64,000 nucleotides of DNA from positions 26,302 to 90,301 of the forward strand of contig NZ_FOPZ01000014.1 of assembly GCF_900113615.1 (NCBI RefSeq), given 5' to 3'. A program made the translations under genes and the position numbers. Below the pieces are notes generated by a model that saw only the letters and a list, made by a program, of their open reading frames with translations, was not told the origin of the DNA and made no database searches. This document shows, piece after piece, positions 1 through 7,902 of this stretch. Every line of letters starts with the position of its first letter. Position 1 is the first letter of the stretch. The stretch is from Halorubrum aquaticum (lineage in GTDB: Archaea; Halobacteriota; Halobacteria; Halobacteriales; Haloferacaceae).

Positions 1-62
1 CCTCCGTATTTAGCCTTACCCGTACCGTCCCGAAGCCGACAGCCGATCGGGCGTCGGAGTTT

Positions 63-116
63 CCGTCGTCCTCGTACTTCCGGTCGTCCCCGTACCTCCG
101 GTCGTCCCCGTACCCC
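63..116. repeat. 18-bp tandem repeat, about 3 copies
   Basis: Three consecutive 18-bp units of the form cggtcgtccccgtacctc lie at 63-80 (diverged), 81-98 and 99-116. No gene is supported in bases 1-232. The weak antisense ORF across this stretch is a Thr/Gly-rich low-complexity translation of the repeat. Confidence 0.6.
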
Positions 117-232
117 TCGCGGTCACGACGCTCCCCGCGCCCCGGAGTTTCGGCGAAGGGGCCGGGTCACTCGTTGCCGGACCACGGGAGGAACAGCAAA
201 GCCTAATGAGGTGGGGGTTGAACTCACGGCTG

Positions 233-622
233 ATGCCCACTGTAGAATACCTCAACTACGAAGTGCTCGACGACCACGGTTGGTCGATGGACGACGACGA
301 CCTCTTTGCGGAGGCCGCCGACGCCGGCCTCGACGACGAGGACTACGGTACCCTCGAGGTCAACCAGGGCGAGTACATCCTCGAAGCGGCCGAGGCACAG
401 GGCTACGATTGGCCCTTCTCGTGCCGCGCCGGGGCGTGTGCGAACTGCGCGTCCATCGTCAAGGAGGGCGAGATCGAGATGGACATGCAACAGATCCTCT
501 CGGACGAGGAGGTCGAGGAGAAGAACGTCCGCCTGACCTGTATCGGCAGCCCGGCCGCCGACGAGGTCAAGATCGTCTACAACGCGAAACACCTCGATTA
601 CCTCCAGAACCGCGTCATCTAA
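233..622 (+). CDS. 2Fe-2S ferredoxin, haloarchaeal plant-type
   Basis: A 129-residue ferredoxin that carries electrons in the cytoplasm. In haloarchaea this protein serves the 2-oxoacid:ferredoxin oxidoreductases. The [2Fe-2S] ligand pattern is visible as CRAGACANC plus a later Cys in LTCIG. The acidic N-terminal extension before the beta-grasp core ([15 protein letters not shown]) is the known haloarchaeal insertion. The ATG at 233 is preferred over the in-frame ATG at 206 because the family starts with [11 protein letters not shown] weak TATA-like cctaatga lies about 28 nt upstream. The gene is monocistronic and convergent with the M20 gene downstream. Confidence 0.95.
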   Translation: MPTVEYLNYEVLDDHGWSMDDDDLFAEAADAGLDDEDYGTLEVNQGEYILEAAEAQGYDWPFSCRAGACANCASIVKEGEIEMDMQQILSDEEVEEKNVRLTCIGSPAADEVKIVYNAKHLDYLQNRVI

Positions 623-773
623 CTACCGGCGTCCCTCCGTGCGACCGCACGGATCGACCCGATCGCGCCGAAACCTCCCCGTCACGTCGGCGGCGTCCCG
701 TCGGATCTCTTCGGGCCGCCCCATCTCGGCCCGCCGACCCCGATCGTCCGGGATCGGCGGGCGAGCACTTCCG

Positions 774-1958
774 CTACTCGATGAACGCTCGAGTCACGTC
801 CTCGAGGACGTCCCTCGCGATGTCGGCGTCGGCGAGGTCGATCGACTCGTCGACCGTGTGTGCCTGATCGAGGTCGCCGGGCCCCCACGTCACCGCCGGT
901 ATCCCGGCGTCGTTGACGAAGTTCCGCGCGTCGGTGGCGGCCTCGATCCCCCACGGCTCGCCGACGCCGCCGTCCGCGCCGACCGCCTCGACGGACCCGT
1001 CGCGGAGGCTCGTCGCCAGCGGATGATCGACCGGGATCGACGAGGAGGCGTACGTCTGGATCCGCGTCCACGCCGTCTCGACGCCGTGTTCCTCCCGCAC
1101 CCGATCGAGTAACGCCTCGACTTCGGCGTCGACGGCGTCCGGGTCCTCCCCCGGGAGCACCCGTCTGTCGAGGACGAGTTCGGCGCGGTCCGGGATCACC
1201 GCGAGGTTCGTCCCCGTCCCGGCCTCGATCCCGGTCACCGTCGCGAACGCGCCGCCACAGAGCGATCCCTCGCGCTCGCGGAGCTCGGCGTCGTACTCGT
1301 CGATCGCGTCGAGCAGCGGCCGAACCTCGTCGATCGCGTTCGTCCCGGCGTCGGGCTGGCTCGCGTGCGTCGCCACGCCCTCGACGGCGATCCGGTAGAC
1401 GGAGAGCCCCTTGGTGCTCGTCGCGACCCGGAAGTCGGTGGGCTCGAGGACGACCCCGTAGTCGCCGTCGAACCCGCGCTCGAGGAGGGTTCGGGTGCCG
1501 GGGTCCGCGGTCTCCTCGCCCATCGCCGCGTGGACGACGACGGAGCCCGACAGCTCGCCAGACCGGATCTCGGGTGCCAGATCGCGGGCGACGAGCATCG
1601 CGAGCGCGACGCCCGTCTTCATGTCGGCGCTCCCGCGACCGCGGAGCCGGCCGTCCTCGACGACGCCCTCGTAGGGGCCGGTCGTCCACTCCTCGGGGTC
1701 GCCCGCGGGGACCACGTCGAGGTGGCCGTTCAACACGACCGTCGGTCCGTCCTCGCCCACGCGAGCGCCGACCTGCGGTCGGTCGGGGTCCGGCTCTTCG
1801 AGCAGCGTCGCGTCGATGCCCTCCTCGCGGAACCACTCGTACACGAACTCGGCGGCCGCCTCCTCGTTCCCGGGCGGGTTCTCCGTGGGGATACACACGA
1901 GTTCGCGGGCCAGCTCCTCGAGTTCCGCGGAACGCTCCGCGGCCGACTCCTCACTCAC
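774..1958 (-). CDS. M20 family metallopeptidase/deacylase (ArgE/DapE-like)
   Basis: A cytoplasmic di-zinc amidohydrolase of 394 residues from the GTG at 1958. The co-catalytic metal signature is complete: GHLDVVP (His and catalytic Asp), RGSADMKTG (bridging Asp), GEETADPGT (general-base Glu), LEPTD (Glu ligand) and AHTVDE (C-terminal His). The dimerisation domain lies in the middle (THASQPDAGTNA). The true substrate cannot be read from sequence; ArgE-type N-acetyl-amino acids or succinyl-DAP are possible, but a dedicated dapE lies at 44658. The frame stays open upstream to 2051, but the extra residues are Arg-rich and unlike the family. A 42-codon ORF overlaps this start (see 1951-2079). Confidence 0.85.
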   Translation of the reverse strand: MSEESAAERSAELEELARELVCIPTENPPGNEEAAAEFVYEWFREEGIDATLLEEPDPDRPQVGARVGEDGPTVVLNGHLDVVPAGDPEEWTTGPYEGVVEDGRLRGRGSADMKTGVALAMLVARDLAPEIRSGELSGSVVVHAAMGEETADPGTRTLLERGFDGDYGVVLEPTDFRVATSTKGLSVYRIAVEGVATHASQPDAGTNAIDEVRPLLDAIDEYDAELREREGSLCGGAFATVTGIEAGTGTNLAVIPDRAELVLDRRVLPGEDPDAVDAEVEALLDRVREEHGVETAWTRIQTYASSSIPVDHPLATSLRDGSVEAVGADGGVGEPWGIEAATDARNFVNDAGIPAVTWGPGDLDQAHTVDESIDLADADIARDVLEDVTRAFIE

Positions 1959-2079
1959 GGGCCACCACCCGCGGGAGCGCCGTCGATCGCTCGGAGGTCG
2001 GCAGCCGATCGATGGTCGTCGATCTCGGTCGTGTCGGCCGAGCGCCGTCACGGCGGGCCGACGAGTCGTGTACGGTCAT
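1951..2079 (-). CDS. putative 42-codon upstream ORF overlapping the M20 gene start
   Basis: An ATG at 2079 lies about 28 nt downstream of a clean TATA-like box (ctttatc on the minus strand, 2105-2111), which is the spacing of leaderless haloarchaeal transcripts. It opens a 42-residue reading frame that stops at 1951-1953, five bases past the GTG of the M20 gene in another frame. The peptide is Arg/Ser-rich and matches no family I know. It may be a regulatory or coupling uORF, or chance. The same geometry appears at 4524 and 19662. Confidence 0.3.
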   Translation of the reverse strand: MTVHDSSARRDGARPTRPRSTTIDRLPTSERSTALPRVVARE

Positions 2080-2104
2080 CGTCCCCTATTCGCGAGCGCC
2101 GATC

Positions 2105-2111
2105 GATAAAG
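2105..2111 (-). promoter_or_regulatory. TATA-like box upstream of M20 uORF
   Basis: On the minus strand it reads ctttatc, centred about 29 nt before the ATG at 2079. This predicts a transcript beginning at that ATG rather than at the M20 start 120 nt further on. Confidence 0.45.
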
Positions 2112-2128
2112 CTCTCGGGCGACCCGCC

Positions 2129-4378
2129 TCAGATCGCGGTCTCGATCGCGGTCGCGGCTCGACCGATCGCGACGTCGATCCGTGGCTCGAGCGCCGACAC
2201 GGCGGCCGCGTCGTAGTCCGTTCGCCGCTCGCCCGTGAGGAGTTCGATCGCCTCCCGGAGCAGGGAGACGACGGTCGCGAGCCGTTCGTTCGCCCCCGTC
2301 GCGTCGCCGCGGTCCGCGAGCCGCACCGCGGTCTCGGCCTCCGATCGAGCGCGCGACAGTCGGTCGATCACCGCGTCACCGTCGTCCTCGGTCACCACGT
2401 CGCCGTCGGCGTCCGTCTCACGGTCCGCGTCGGCGGTTTCGTCGGTCCCCTCCCGCAGCGACCGAGCCAGGTCGATCAGGTCCGCCAGTTCGTCCCGAAG
2501 CGCTCTCGAGAGGGAGGCCTTCCCGGTCTCGATCGAGTCGAGCACCGTCTCGGTCCCCTCGCCGAACGATCCGGGCGTAACTCGGTACGCGCCGGGACGG
2601 CCCTCGGCGTCGACCACCTCGACGGTGTAGCGTCCCTCCCGGTGGACCGCCACGGCGAACCGGTCCGCCTCCGTCGGCGCTCCGTCGTAGACGACGCCCG
2701 CGTAGTCCTCGACCACGCGGACGCGGGCGATCCCTCGGGATTCCCGTCCGTCGCCGCGGATCCAGCCCGCGTCCTCGGCCGGGATCACGGTGAGTTCGCC
2801 GTCCGCGCCGGCGTGGAACGTGCCGCCGTCGTGGACGAACCGCTGGGCGACCGGGGCGAACCCCGGCCCGTCGACGACGAGGAGGTGTTCGCCCGGCTCG
2901 ACGTCGAGATATCCGAAGACGCCCTCACGGGTGACCGTCGCGGTCGGGTCCTCGCTCGCGAGCCGTACGGCGACCTCGACCGGCAACGCGTATCGCGAGA
3001 CGGCGACCGCGTCGCCGAGCGCGTCGCGCGCGTCGTCATCGACCCCGTCGAGAGCGCCGTCCGAGCCGGCGGCGAGGGAGCGAACCCGTCCGACGACGCG
3101 GTTCGAGAGCCCCGACGGCGACTCGCCGTCGATCCGGCGCCGGTGCGCGGGGTCGGTGACGTCGGCGAGCGGGTCGGCGTACCGGGGCTGTTCCCACGGG
3201 ATCCCCACGGACGTGATGTGGTCCGCGAACCGGTCCTCGGCGAACCCCGGGATCGCGAACTCGAAGCTCAGTTGCGGGCCGACGAAGTCCGCGATCGCCT
3301 CGGGAAGCGACGCCATCGGTTCGAGCGCGTACGTCGCGTCCGCCCGAGTGGCGCTGTCGGGATGCGTCATCACGAGCCCCGGTTGCCGGAGCGGAATCCC
3401 CTCCGGCGGAGTCGGCAGCCCGCGCCAGCCGTTCACGGTCACTCGCTCGTCGATGAAATCCACCCGTTCGACCGACAGCGACGGGTGGTCGTGGAGGGGG
3501 TATCCGTCGAGTTCCGGCATGACGAACGGGAGTCTGGCCCCCTCGCCGCGAGGGAGCCCGTACGCGAACGGGGCCGCGAGGTCCCCGGCGACTCCCAACA
3601 GGTCGTTCGTCACGTCCGACCGCCAGTTCTCGCCCGGAAGCCGCTCGAAGCTCGGCCGAACCCCGTTGAGTTCGCTGGCGCTCGAGTGTGAGCCGACCTC
3701 CGAGAGGATCCCGGGCCGGCGACCCTCCGAGAGGTCGGGATCGAGGAACTCGTTGTTCGGCGTTCCGCGCGCGTGAGCGCTCGCCGACAGCAACAGCGGA
3801 TCGCCCGTCTCGCGGTCGAGAAACACCTGGAGCAGCTCCCAGTCGTGCCAGTGGAAGTTCACCGTGAACTGGTCGAAGACGGAGTAGAACCAGTACTGGA
3901 CCGCGTCGACGCCGTCGGCCGCCTCGACGACCCGGTAGAACGCCGTCGGCGTCGGCGGCGATCCGGTCTCGTGGAACTCCCGCGAGTACTCCTCGAGCGC
4001 GCGGAAGCCGTCGACGACCGGACCGTCGGGGGAGTCGACGACGTACGCGCGCGGGTCGGTGGGAAACCACTTCTCGAGCGCGCCGAAGTAGAGGTCGGGA
4101 GCGTACCGCTCGACGACCGCCGGGACCTCCTCGATCGACTCCCCGTCGTCCCCACCCGCCTGCTCCTCGTCGTTCCGTTCCTCGTCGCTCCGCTCCCCGT
4201 CTCCTCCCGACGGTTCCGAGGGCGCGGGGTCGGACCCCGCCGGCTCGTCCGGACGGGTAAGCGTCCACGCGCCGGCGACGCCGCCCGCCCCGACCGCCGC
4301 GAGCCCCGCGTACCCCAGGAACCGGCGACGTCGCTCGTCGAGCGGACCGTCTCCGTCTTCACCGATCTCTCTTGACAT
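2129..4378 (-). CDS. Tat-exported protein with HWHDWE motif (VPS62/NPP1-like)
   Basis: A 749-residue extracellular or membrane-anchored protein of unknown function. A Tat signal is visible (RRRRFLGYAGLAAVGAGG, about residues 16-33); no lipobox Cys follows. Residues 45-85 are a Ser/Glu/Asp linker. Residues 88-190 read like the VPS62/NPP1 (NLP) fold: YAPDLYFGALEKWFP, then QYWFYSVFDQ and HWHDWE at 176-181, close to the GHRHDWE heptapeptide of necrosis-inducing NLPs. A PEGA-like beta segment (GYLDVEPGEHLLVVDGPG) and a helical tail follow. A TATA-like gttatatc lies about 30 nt upstream, so translation is probably leaderless. The family link rests on motifs only. Confidence 0.7.
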   Translation of the reverse strand: MSREIGEDGDGPLDERRRRFLGYAGLAAVGAGGVAGAWTLTRPDEPAGSDPAPSEPSGGDGERSDEERNDEEQAGGDDGESIEEVPAVVERYAPDLYFGALEKWFPTDPRAYVVDSPDGPVVDGFRALEEYSREFHETGSPPTPTAFYRVVEAADGVDAVQYWFYSVFDQFTVNFHWHDWELLQVFLDRETGDPLLLSASAHARGTPNNEFLDPDLSEGRRPGILSEVGSHSSASELNGVRPSFERLPGENWRSDVTNDLLGVAGDLAAPFAYGLPRGEGARLPFVMPELDGYPLHDHPSLSVERVDFIDERVTVNGWRGLPTPPEGIPLRQPGLVMTHPDSATRADATYALEPMASLPEAIADFVGPQLSFEFAIPGFAEDRFADHITSVGIPWEQPRYADPLADVTDPAHRRRIDGESPSGLSNRVVGRVRSLAAGSDGALDGVDDDARDALGDAVAVSRYALPVEVAVRLASEDPTATVTREGVFGYLDVEPGEHLLVVDGPGFAPVAQRFVHDGGTFHAGADGELTVIPAEDAGWIRGDGRESRGIARVRVVEDYAGVVYDGAPTEADRFAVAVHREGRYTVEVVDAEGRPGAYRVTPGSFGEGTETVLDSIETGKASLSRALRDELADLIDLARSLREGTDETADADRETDADGDVVTEDDGDAVIDRLSRARSEAETAVRLADRGDATGANERLATVVSLLREAIELLTGERRTDYDAAAVSALEPRIDVAIGRAATAIETAI

Positions 4379-4489
4379 TTCGACCGTCTCGGGAACCTAC
4401 GCGCGGTCGATATAACTACTTTCCTGCCGGTCAGGTCCCGATTTTCCGGAGTCGGGGACCCGTTCGGTCGCCGTTCCCGGATCGGTCGA

Positions 4490-4500
4490 TCGTTTAAGTG
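4490..4500 (+). promoter_or_regulatory. TATA-like box for the corC-type gene
   Basis: The sequence tcgtttaagtg is centred about 28 nt upstream of the ATG at 4524 and 72 nt upstream of the transporter ATG at 4568. The predicted transcript therefore starts at the short ORF. Confidence 0.5.
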
Positions 4501-4523
4501 GGTGCGTGTAGAGACGGATAGAC

Positions 4524-4574
4524 ATGCGTGTTCCTCGCTCGAACGGTGACGCGACACGGAGGCCGCGATGGTAG
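4524..4574 (+). CDS. putative 16-residue leaderless uORF before the CNNM/CBS gene
   Basis: ATG at 4524, 28 nt after a TATA-like box, opens MRVPRSNGDATRRPRW and stops with TAG at 4572-4574. The stop overlaps the ATG of the next gene at 4568 in another frame. The downstream gene has its own Shine-Dalgarno GGAGG at 4558-4562, so the layout is leaderless uORF followed by an SD-led main ORF. No homology is claimed. Confidence 0.35.
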   Translation: MRVPRSNGDATRRPRW

Positions 4575-5890
4575 ACTTCGTCGCCTCCGGCTCGCGGCTC
4601 CTGCTCGCGTTGGTGTTGGTCGTCCTGAACGGCTTCTTCGTCGCCTCGGAGTTCGCGTTCGTCCGGATCCGCTCGACGTCGGTCGAGCAGCTCGTCGAGG
4701 AGGGCCGTGCGGGGGCGGAGACGCTCCAGGACGTGATGGCGAACCTCGACAACTACCTCGCGGTGACACAGCTCGGGATCACCCTCGCCTCGCTCGGTCT
4801 GGGGTGGGCCGGCGAGCCCGCCGTCGCGGCGCTCATCGAGCCCGTCCTGGAGCCGCTGCTCCCGGCGAACCTCATCCACTTGGTCGCGTTCGCGGTCGGG
4901 TTCGGCTTCATCACGTTCCTCCACGTCGTCTTCGGCGAGCTCGCGCCGAAGACGATCGCGATCGCGGAGGCGGAACGGCTCTCGCTCTTCGTCGCGCCGC
5001 CGATGAAGCTCTGTTATCTCCTGTTCTACCCCGGGCTCGTCGTGTTCAACGGGACGGCCAACGCGTTCACGAGTCTGATCGGCATCCCGCCGGCCTCCGA
5101 GACCGACGAGACGCTCGACGAACGCGAGATCCGCCGGGTATTGGCTCGGGCGGGCGAGGCGGGCCACGTGGCCGACGCGGAAGTGGAAATGATAGATCGG
5201 GTGTTCGAGGCCGACGACACGCCCGTGACCGAGGTCATGGTCCCGGGACCGGACGTGGTGAGCGTCCCCACCGACGCCTCGCTCTCCGAGCTCCGGGAGA
5301 CGATCCGCGAGGCCGGACACACGCGCTATCCGGTCACCTCGGGCGACGGAGGGGAAGTTGTCGGTTTCGTCGACGTCAAGGACGTCCTGACCGCGAGCGA
5401 CCCGGACGGCGACGGGACCGCGACGGCCGGCGACCTCGCGCGCGAGGTGGTGCTCGTCCCGGAGACGACGACGGTCGCCGAGCTCCTCGTGCGGTTCCAG
5501 GACGAGCATCAACAGATGGCGGTCGTGATCGACGAGTGGGGCGCGTTCGAGGGGCTCGCGACGATCGAGGACGCCGTCGAGGCGGTCGTCGGCGACCTCC
5601 GGGACGACTTCGACCTCCACGAGCCCTCGATCCGGCGGTCGGGCGACGACGGGTACGAGATCGACGGCGGCGTCTCGCTGTCGGCGGTCAACGACGCGCT
5701 CGGGGTCGAATTCGAGAGCGCCGAGTTCGACACCCTCGGCGGACTGGTGTTGGACCGGCTCGGTCGGCCGCCCGAGGCGGGCGACGTCGTCTCCGAGGAC
5801 GGGTACACGATCGAGGTGCTGGCGGTCGACGGCGCTCGCGTGTCGACGGTTCGGATCCGCCAGGACGACGAGGAGAGCGACGGGACGTAG
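4568..5890 (+). CDS. CNNM/CorC-HlyC family membrane protein with CBS pair
   Basis: A 440-residue membrane protein of the CNNM/HlyC-CorC family, linked in other organisms to magnesium or cobalt homeostasis. The order of domains is an N-terminal CNNM/DUF21 membrane domain with four hydrophobic segments (about residues 1-190, starting LVLNGFFVASEFAFVRIRST), a pair of CBS nucleotide-binding domains (about 210-330, with TRYPVTSGDGGEVVGFVDVKD), and a C-terminal CorC_HlyC domain (about 350-430). A Shine-Dalgarno GGAGG at 4558-4562 lies five bases before the ATG and fixes the start. The transported ion is unknown. Confidence 0.9.
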   Translation: MVDFVASGSRLLLALVLVVLNGFFVASEFAFVRIRSTSVEQLVEEGRAGAETLQDVMANLDNYLAVTQLGITLASLGLGWAGEPAVAALIEPVLEPLLPANLIHLVAFAVGFGFITFLHVVFGELAPKTIAIAEAERLSLFVAPPMKLCYLLFYPGLVVFNGTANAFTSLIGIPPASETDETLDEREIRRVLARAGEAGHVADAEVEMIDRVFEADDTPVTEVMVPGPDVVSVPTDASLSELRETIREAGHTRYPVTSGDGGEVVGFVDVKDVLTASDPDGDGTATAGDLAREVVLVPETTTVAELLVRFQDEHQQMAVVIDEWGAFEGLATIEDAVEAVVGDLRDDFDLHEPSIRRSGDDGYEIDGGVSLSAVNDALGVEFESAEFDTLGGLVLDRLGRPPEAGDVVSEDGYTIEVLAVDGARVSTVRIRQDDEESDGT

Positions 5891-5993
5891 CTCCTCGCGG
5901 ACGGCCGGACGCGACCGTCTCACGCGGGACGATCGCACGGCCAACCGCGAGTCGTAACGGTTATCAGTCGAAACGGGATACGTGAGGGTGCGT

Positions 5994-6067
5994 GTCCGGG
6001 TTAGGGTAGTGGACTATCCTTCAGCCTTGTGGAGGCTGAGACGCGGGTTCGATTCTCGCACCCGGAC
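5994..6067 (+). tRNA. tRNA-His (GTG anticodon), encoded G-1
   Basis: A full cloverleaf can be drawn. The acceptor stem has eight pairs because G5994 (position -1) pairs with C6067 (position 73), the hallmark of tRNA-His. The D loop contains GG, the anticodon stem CAGCC/GGCTG encloses TTGTGGA with anticodon GTG, and the T arm is GCGGG-TTCGATT-CTCGC. There is no intron, and CCA is not encoded. A TATA-like gttatcag lies about 30 nt upstream. Confidence 0.95.
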
Positions 6068-6283
6068 CTTCTCCGCGAGGAGCGAAGTGACGAGCGGTGA
6101 AGCCGGAAGGCGAGAGTCTGATCAGACCGAGGTTCTGCGCGGAGCGCAGGTTCTCGATGGCGTCGCCGCTCGCCAGGCTCCCGACGTTCTCGACGCTGAT
6201 TCCCGTCGCCGACACCTGGAGTTCGTAGTCGGTGACGTCCTCGATGATGCCCTCGAACCCGTGAACGTGCCGTTCGCCTCGAC
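6068..6283 (-). pseudogene. decayed gene fragment abutting tRNA-His
   Basis: Read on the minus strand, this stretch gives a protein-like sequence without a plausible start or natural stop. It begins EANGTFTG, requires a one-base frameshift, then continues FEGIIEDVTDYELQV and ISVENVGSLASGDAIENL before running into the antisense of the tRNA. The composition looks like real coding sequence rather than a shadow. I do not recognise the family. It is consistent with a gene remnant left at a tRNA, a common integration target, but no att repeat was identified. Confidence 0.35.
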
Positions 6284-6352
6284 ATCCGGCCTCAAATCGG
6301 GACGTCGTCAGCCCTCAAAGTGGGACGTCGTCCGGCCTCAAAACGAGACGTC
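6284..6352. repeat. 23-bp tandem repeat, three copies, covering a stop codon
   Basis: Three contiguous 23-bp units (6284-6306, 6307-6329, 6330-6352) share the form NTCNGCCCTCAAANNGGGACGTC. The copy at 6330-6352 contains the last codons and TGA stop (6338-6340, minus strand) of the DUF5789-like gene. The other two copies lie past the stop and repeat the same codons and stop, so the end of the gene has been triplicated. Confidence 0.75.
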
Positions 6353-6640
6353 CTCCGTCTCCGAGGTGTCGTCTCGGGGTTCCTGCTGTGTCCCCCGGTC
6401 GTCGTAGTACTTCCGACCGATGTGGTCGTCGCTCAGGTTCCCGTATATCGTGGCGAAGAGCCCGTCCGCGGAGTCGAACGAGGTCGTACCGATGGGCTCG
6501 AGGATCGAGGCGATCGTTTGGTCGCCGTCGCCGTTCGGACCCTCGATCCGAACCGTCCCCATCCGGTCGACGACCGTTTCCGACTCGATCGGGTAGGTCA
6601 GCTCGCGTTCGAGGGACTCCGACAACGCCGAGAGTAACAT
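6338..6640 (-). CDS. small DUF5789-like haloarchaeal protein
   Basis: A 100-residue acidic cytoplasmic protein of unknown function. The segment LFATIYGNLSDDHIGRKYY followed by DDR resembles the conserved end of the DUF5789 group of small haloarchaeal proteins, and the N-terminus (LERELTYPIESETVVDRMG) matches the usual start of that domain. The last residues, EDVSF, and the stop lie inside a 23-bp unit that is repeated twice more downstream. A TATA-like cctaacga lies about 33 nt upstream. Confidence 0.65.
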   Translation of the reverse strand: MLLSALSESLERELTYPIESETVVDRMGTVRIEGPNGDGDQTIASILEPIGTTSFDSADGLFATIYGNLSDDHIGRKYYDDRGTQQEPRDDTSETEDVSF

Positions 6641-6739
6641 ACCGTCCGATCGGAGCGCAGGTGCTTCGTTAGGCGCCCGTTACCGTGCGCCGTCCGACGC
6701 GAGACGGCCCATCGGTACCGACGGTTCCGCCACGCGAAC

Positions 6740-7765
6740 TCACCCGAAGATCCGGAGCAGCCCGAGCACCCACCGGGCGACCTCCGAGAGCAGGAACAGC
6801 GCGCCCTCCGGACGCGACAGCCGCCGTCCGGACCAGAGCGCGGCGACCATGAACAGGGTGAGGACGGTCAACCAGAGGAGCGTCTCCATCGCCGCGCCGC
6901 CGACGGTCAGCGGGCGGATCGCGGCCGCGACGCCGAGGATCCCGAGCACGTTGAAGACGTTGCTCCCGACGACGTTCCCGACCGACATCCCGACGTGTCC
7001 GCGCCGCATCGAGACGAGCGACACGGCGAGTTCCGGGGTCGACGTCCCCGCCGCGACGATCGTGCCGCCGATCACCCAGTCCGAGACGCCGGCGCTCCGC
7101 GCGATCGTCGACGACGCCTCGACCATGTAGTGGCCGCTCACCAGGACGAGCCCCAATCCGACGGCGAACAGGATCACGTCCCGCCCCCGGGCCGAACCCT
7201 CGGAGCGCGCGCCGTCTCCCGACGTCTCCTCGTCCGACGTTCTCCCGGTTGACCCCCCGCCGGTCGGACGGAGCCCCTCGTAGACCGTCTCGATGGACGC
7301 GTCCCGACGTTCGTCCCGGATGAGGTACCCCGTGTAGGCGACGAAGAGTCCGGCGAGGAGGACGCCCTCGAGGGCGGTCACGGTCCCGTCGAGAAGCGCC
7401 GCGAAGCCGACGAGCGTCGAGAGGACCAACGCGATCCCGTCCCGGTGAACGAGCGAGCGCTCGACCGGGATGACCCGGAGCAGCGAGACCGCACCGAGGA
7501 TGAACGCGAGGTTGTAGGCGTTCGAGCCGATCACGTTGCCGACGGCGATGTCGCCCAGCCCGGCGAGCGCGGCGTCGGTCGTGACGATCAGCTCCGGCGT
7601 CGAGGTCCCCATCGCGACGACGGTCAACCCGATCGTGAGCTCGCCCACCCCGACCCGGCGGGCCAGTCGAACCACGGCGTCGACGAGGGTCTGTGCCCCG
7701 ACCCACAGCCCGAGAACCGTCCCGATCACGACCGCGAACTGGAGACCGAGTCCCCCGAGAAGCAT
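6740..7765 (-). CDS. calcium/sodium antiporter (CaCA, YrbG-like)
   Basis: A 341-residue polytopic membrane protein that would exchange Ca2+ against Na+ or H+. It has the two inverted alpha-repeats of the CaCA superfamily: GTSTPELIVTTDAAL with GNVIGSNAYN in the first half and GTSTPELAVSLVS with GNVVGSNVFN in the second. The acidic Glu in each GTSTPE is the ion ligand. A charged, Ser/Gly/Asp-rich cytosolic loop of about 60 residues separates the halves. A TATA-like ggttttaag lies 28 nt before the ATG, so the mRNA is probably leaderless. The length is normal for the prokaryotic family. Confidence 0.9.
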   Translation of the reverse strand: MLLGGLGLQFAVVIGTVLGLWVGAQTLVDAVVRLARRVGVGELTIGLTVVAMGTSTPELIVTTDAALAGLGDIAVGNVIGSNAYNLAFILGAVSLLRVIPVERSLVHRDGIALVLSTLVGFAALLDGTVTALEGVLLAGLFVAYTGYLIRDERRDASIETVYEGLRPTGGGSTGRTSDEETSGDGARSEGSARGRDVILFAVGLGLVLVSGHYMVEASSTIARSAGVSDWVIGGTIVAAGTSTPELAVSLVSMRRGHVGMSVGNVVGSNVFNVLGILGVAAAIRPLTVGGAAMETLLWLTVLTLFMVAALWSGRRLSRPEGALFLLSEVARWVLGLLRIFG

Positions 7766-7902
7766 ACGTCCCCGTTCCCGACAGGTCGTCTTAAAACCGA
7801 GTCCGTCCCTCCGGCGGAGACCGAAACGGACCTCCGCGCGTGAGGGTCCGACGGTGCGGCGACGTGCGGAGAGTTATGTCGCTCCGGGAGATAGCCCATG
7901 GA

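Noticed and set aside
682..1896. 404-codon minus-strand ORF overlapping the M20 gene
   Set aside because: Arg/Gly-rich alternative frame of the M20 gene with no family features.
4397..5944. Long minus-strand ORF (515 codons) opposite the CNNM/CBS gene
   Set aside because: It is Arg/Val/Asp-rich antisense read-through of a well-supported gene; no motif or start signal.
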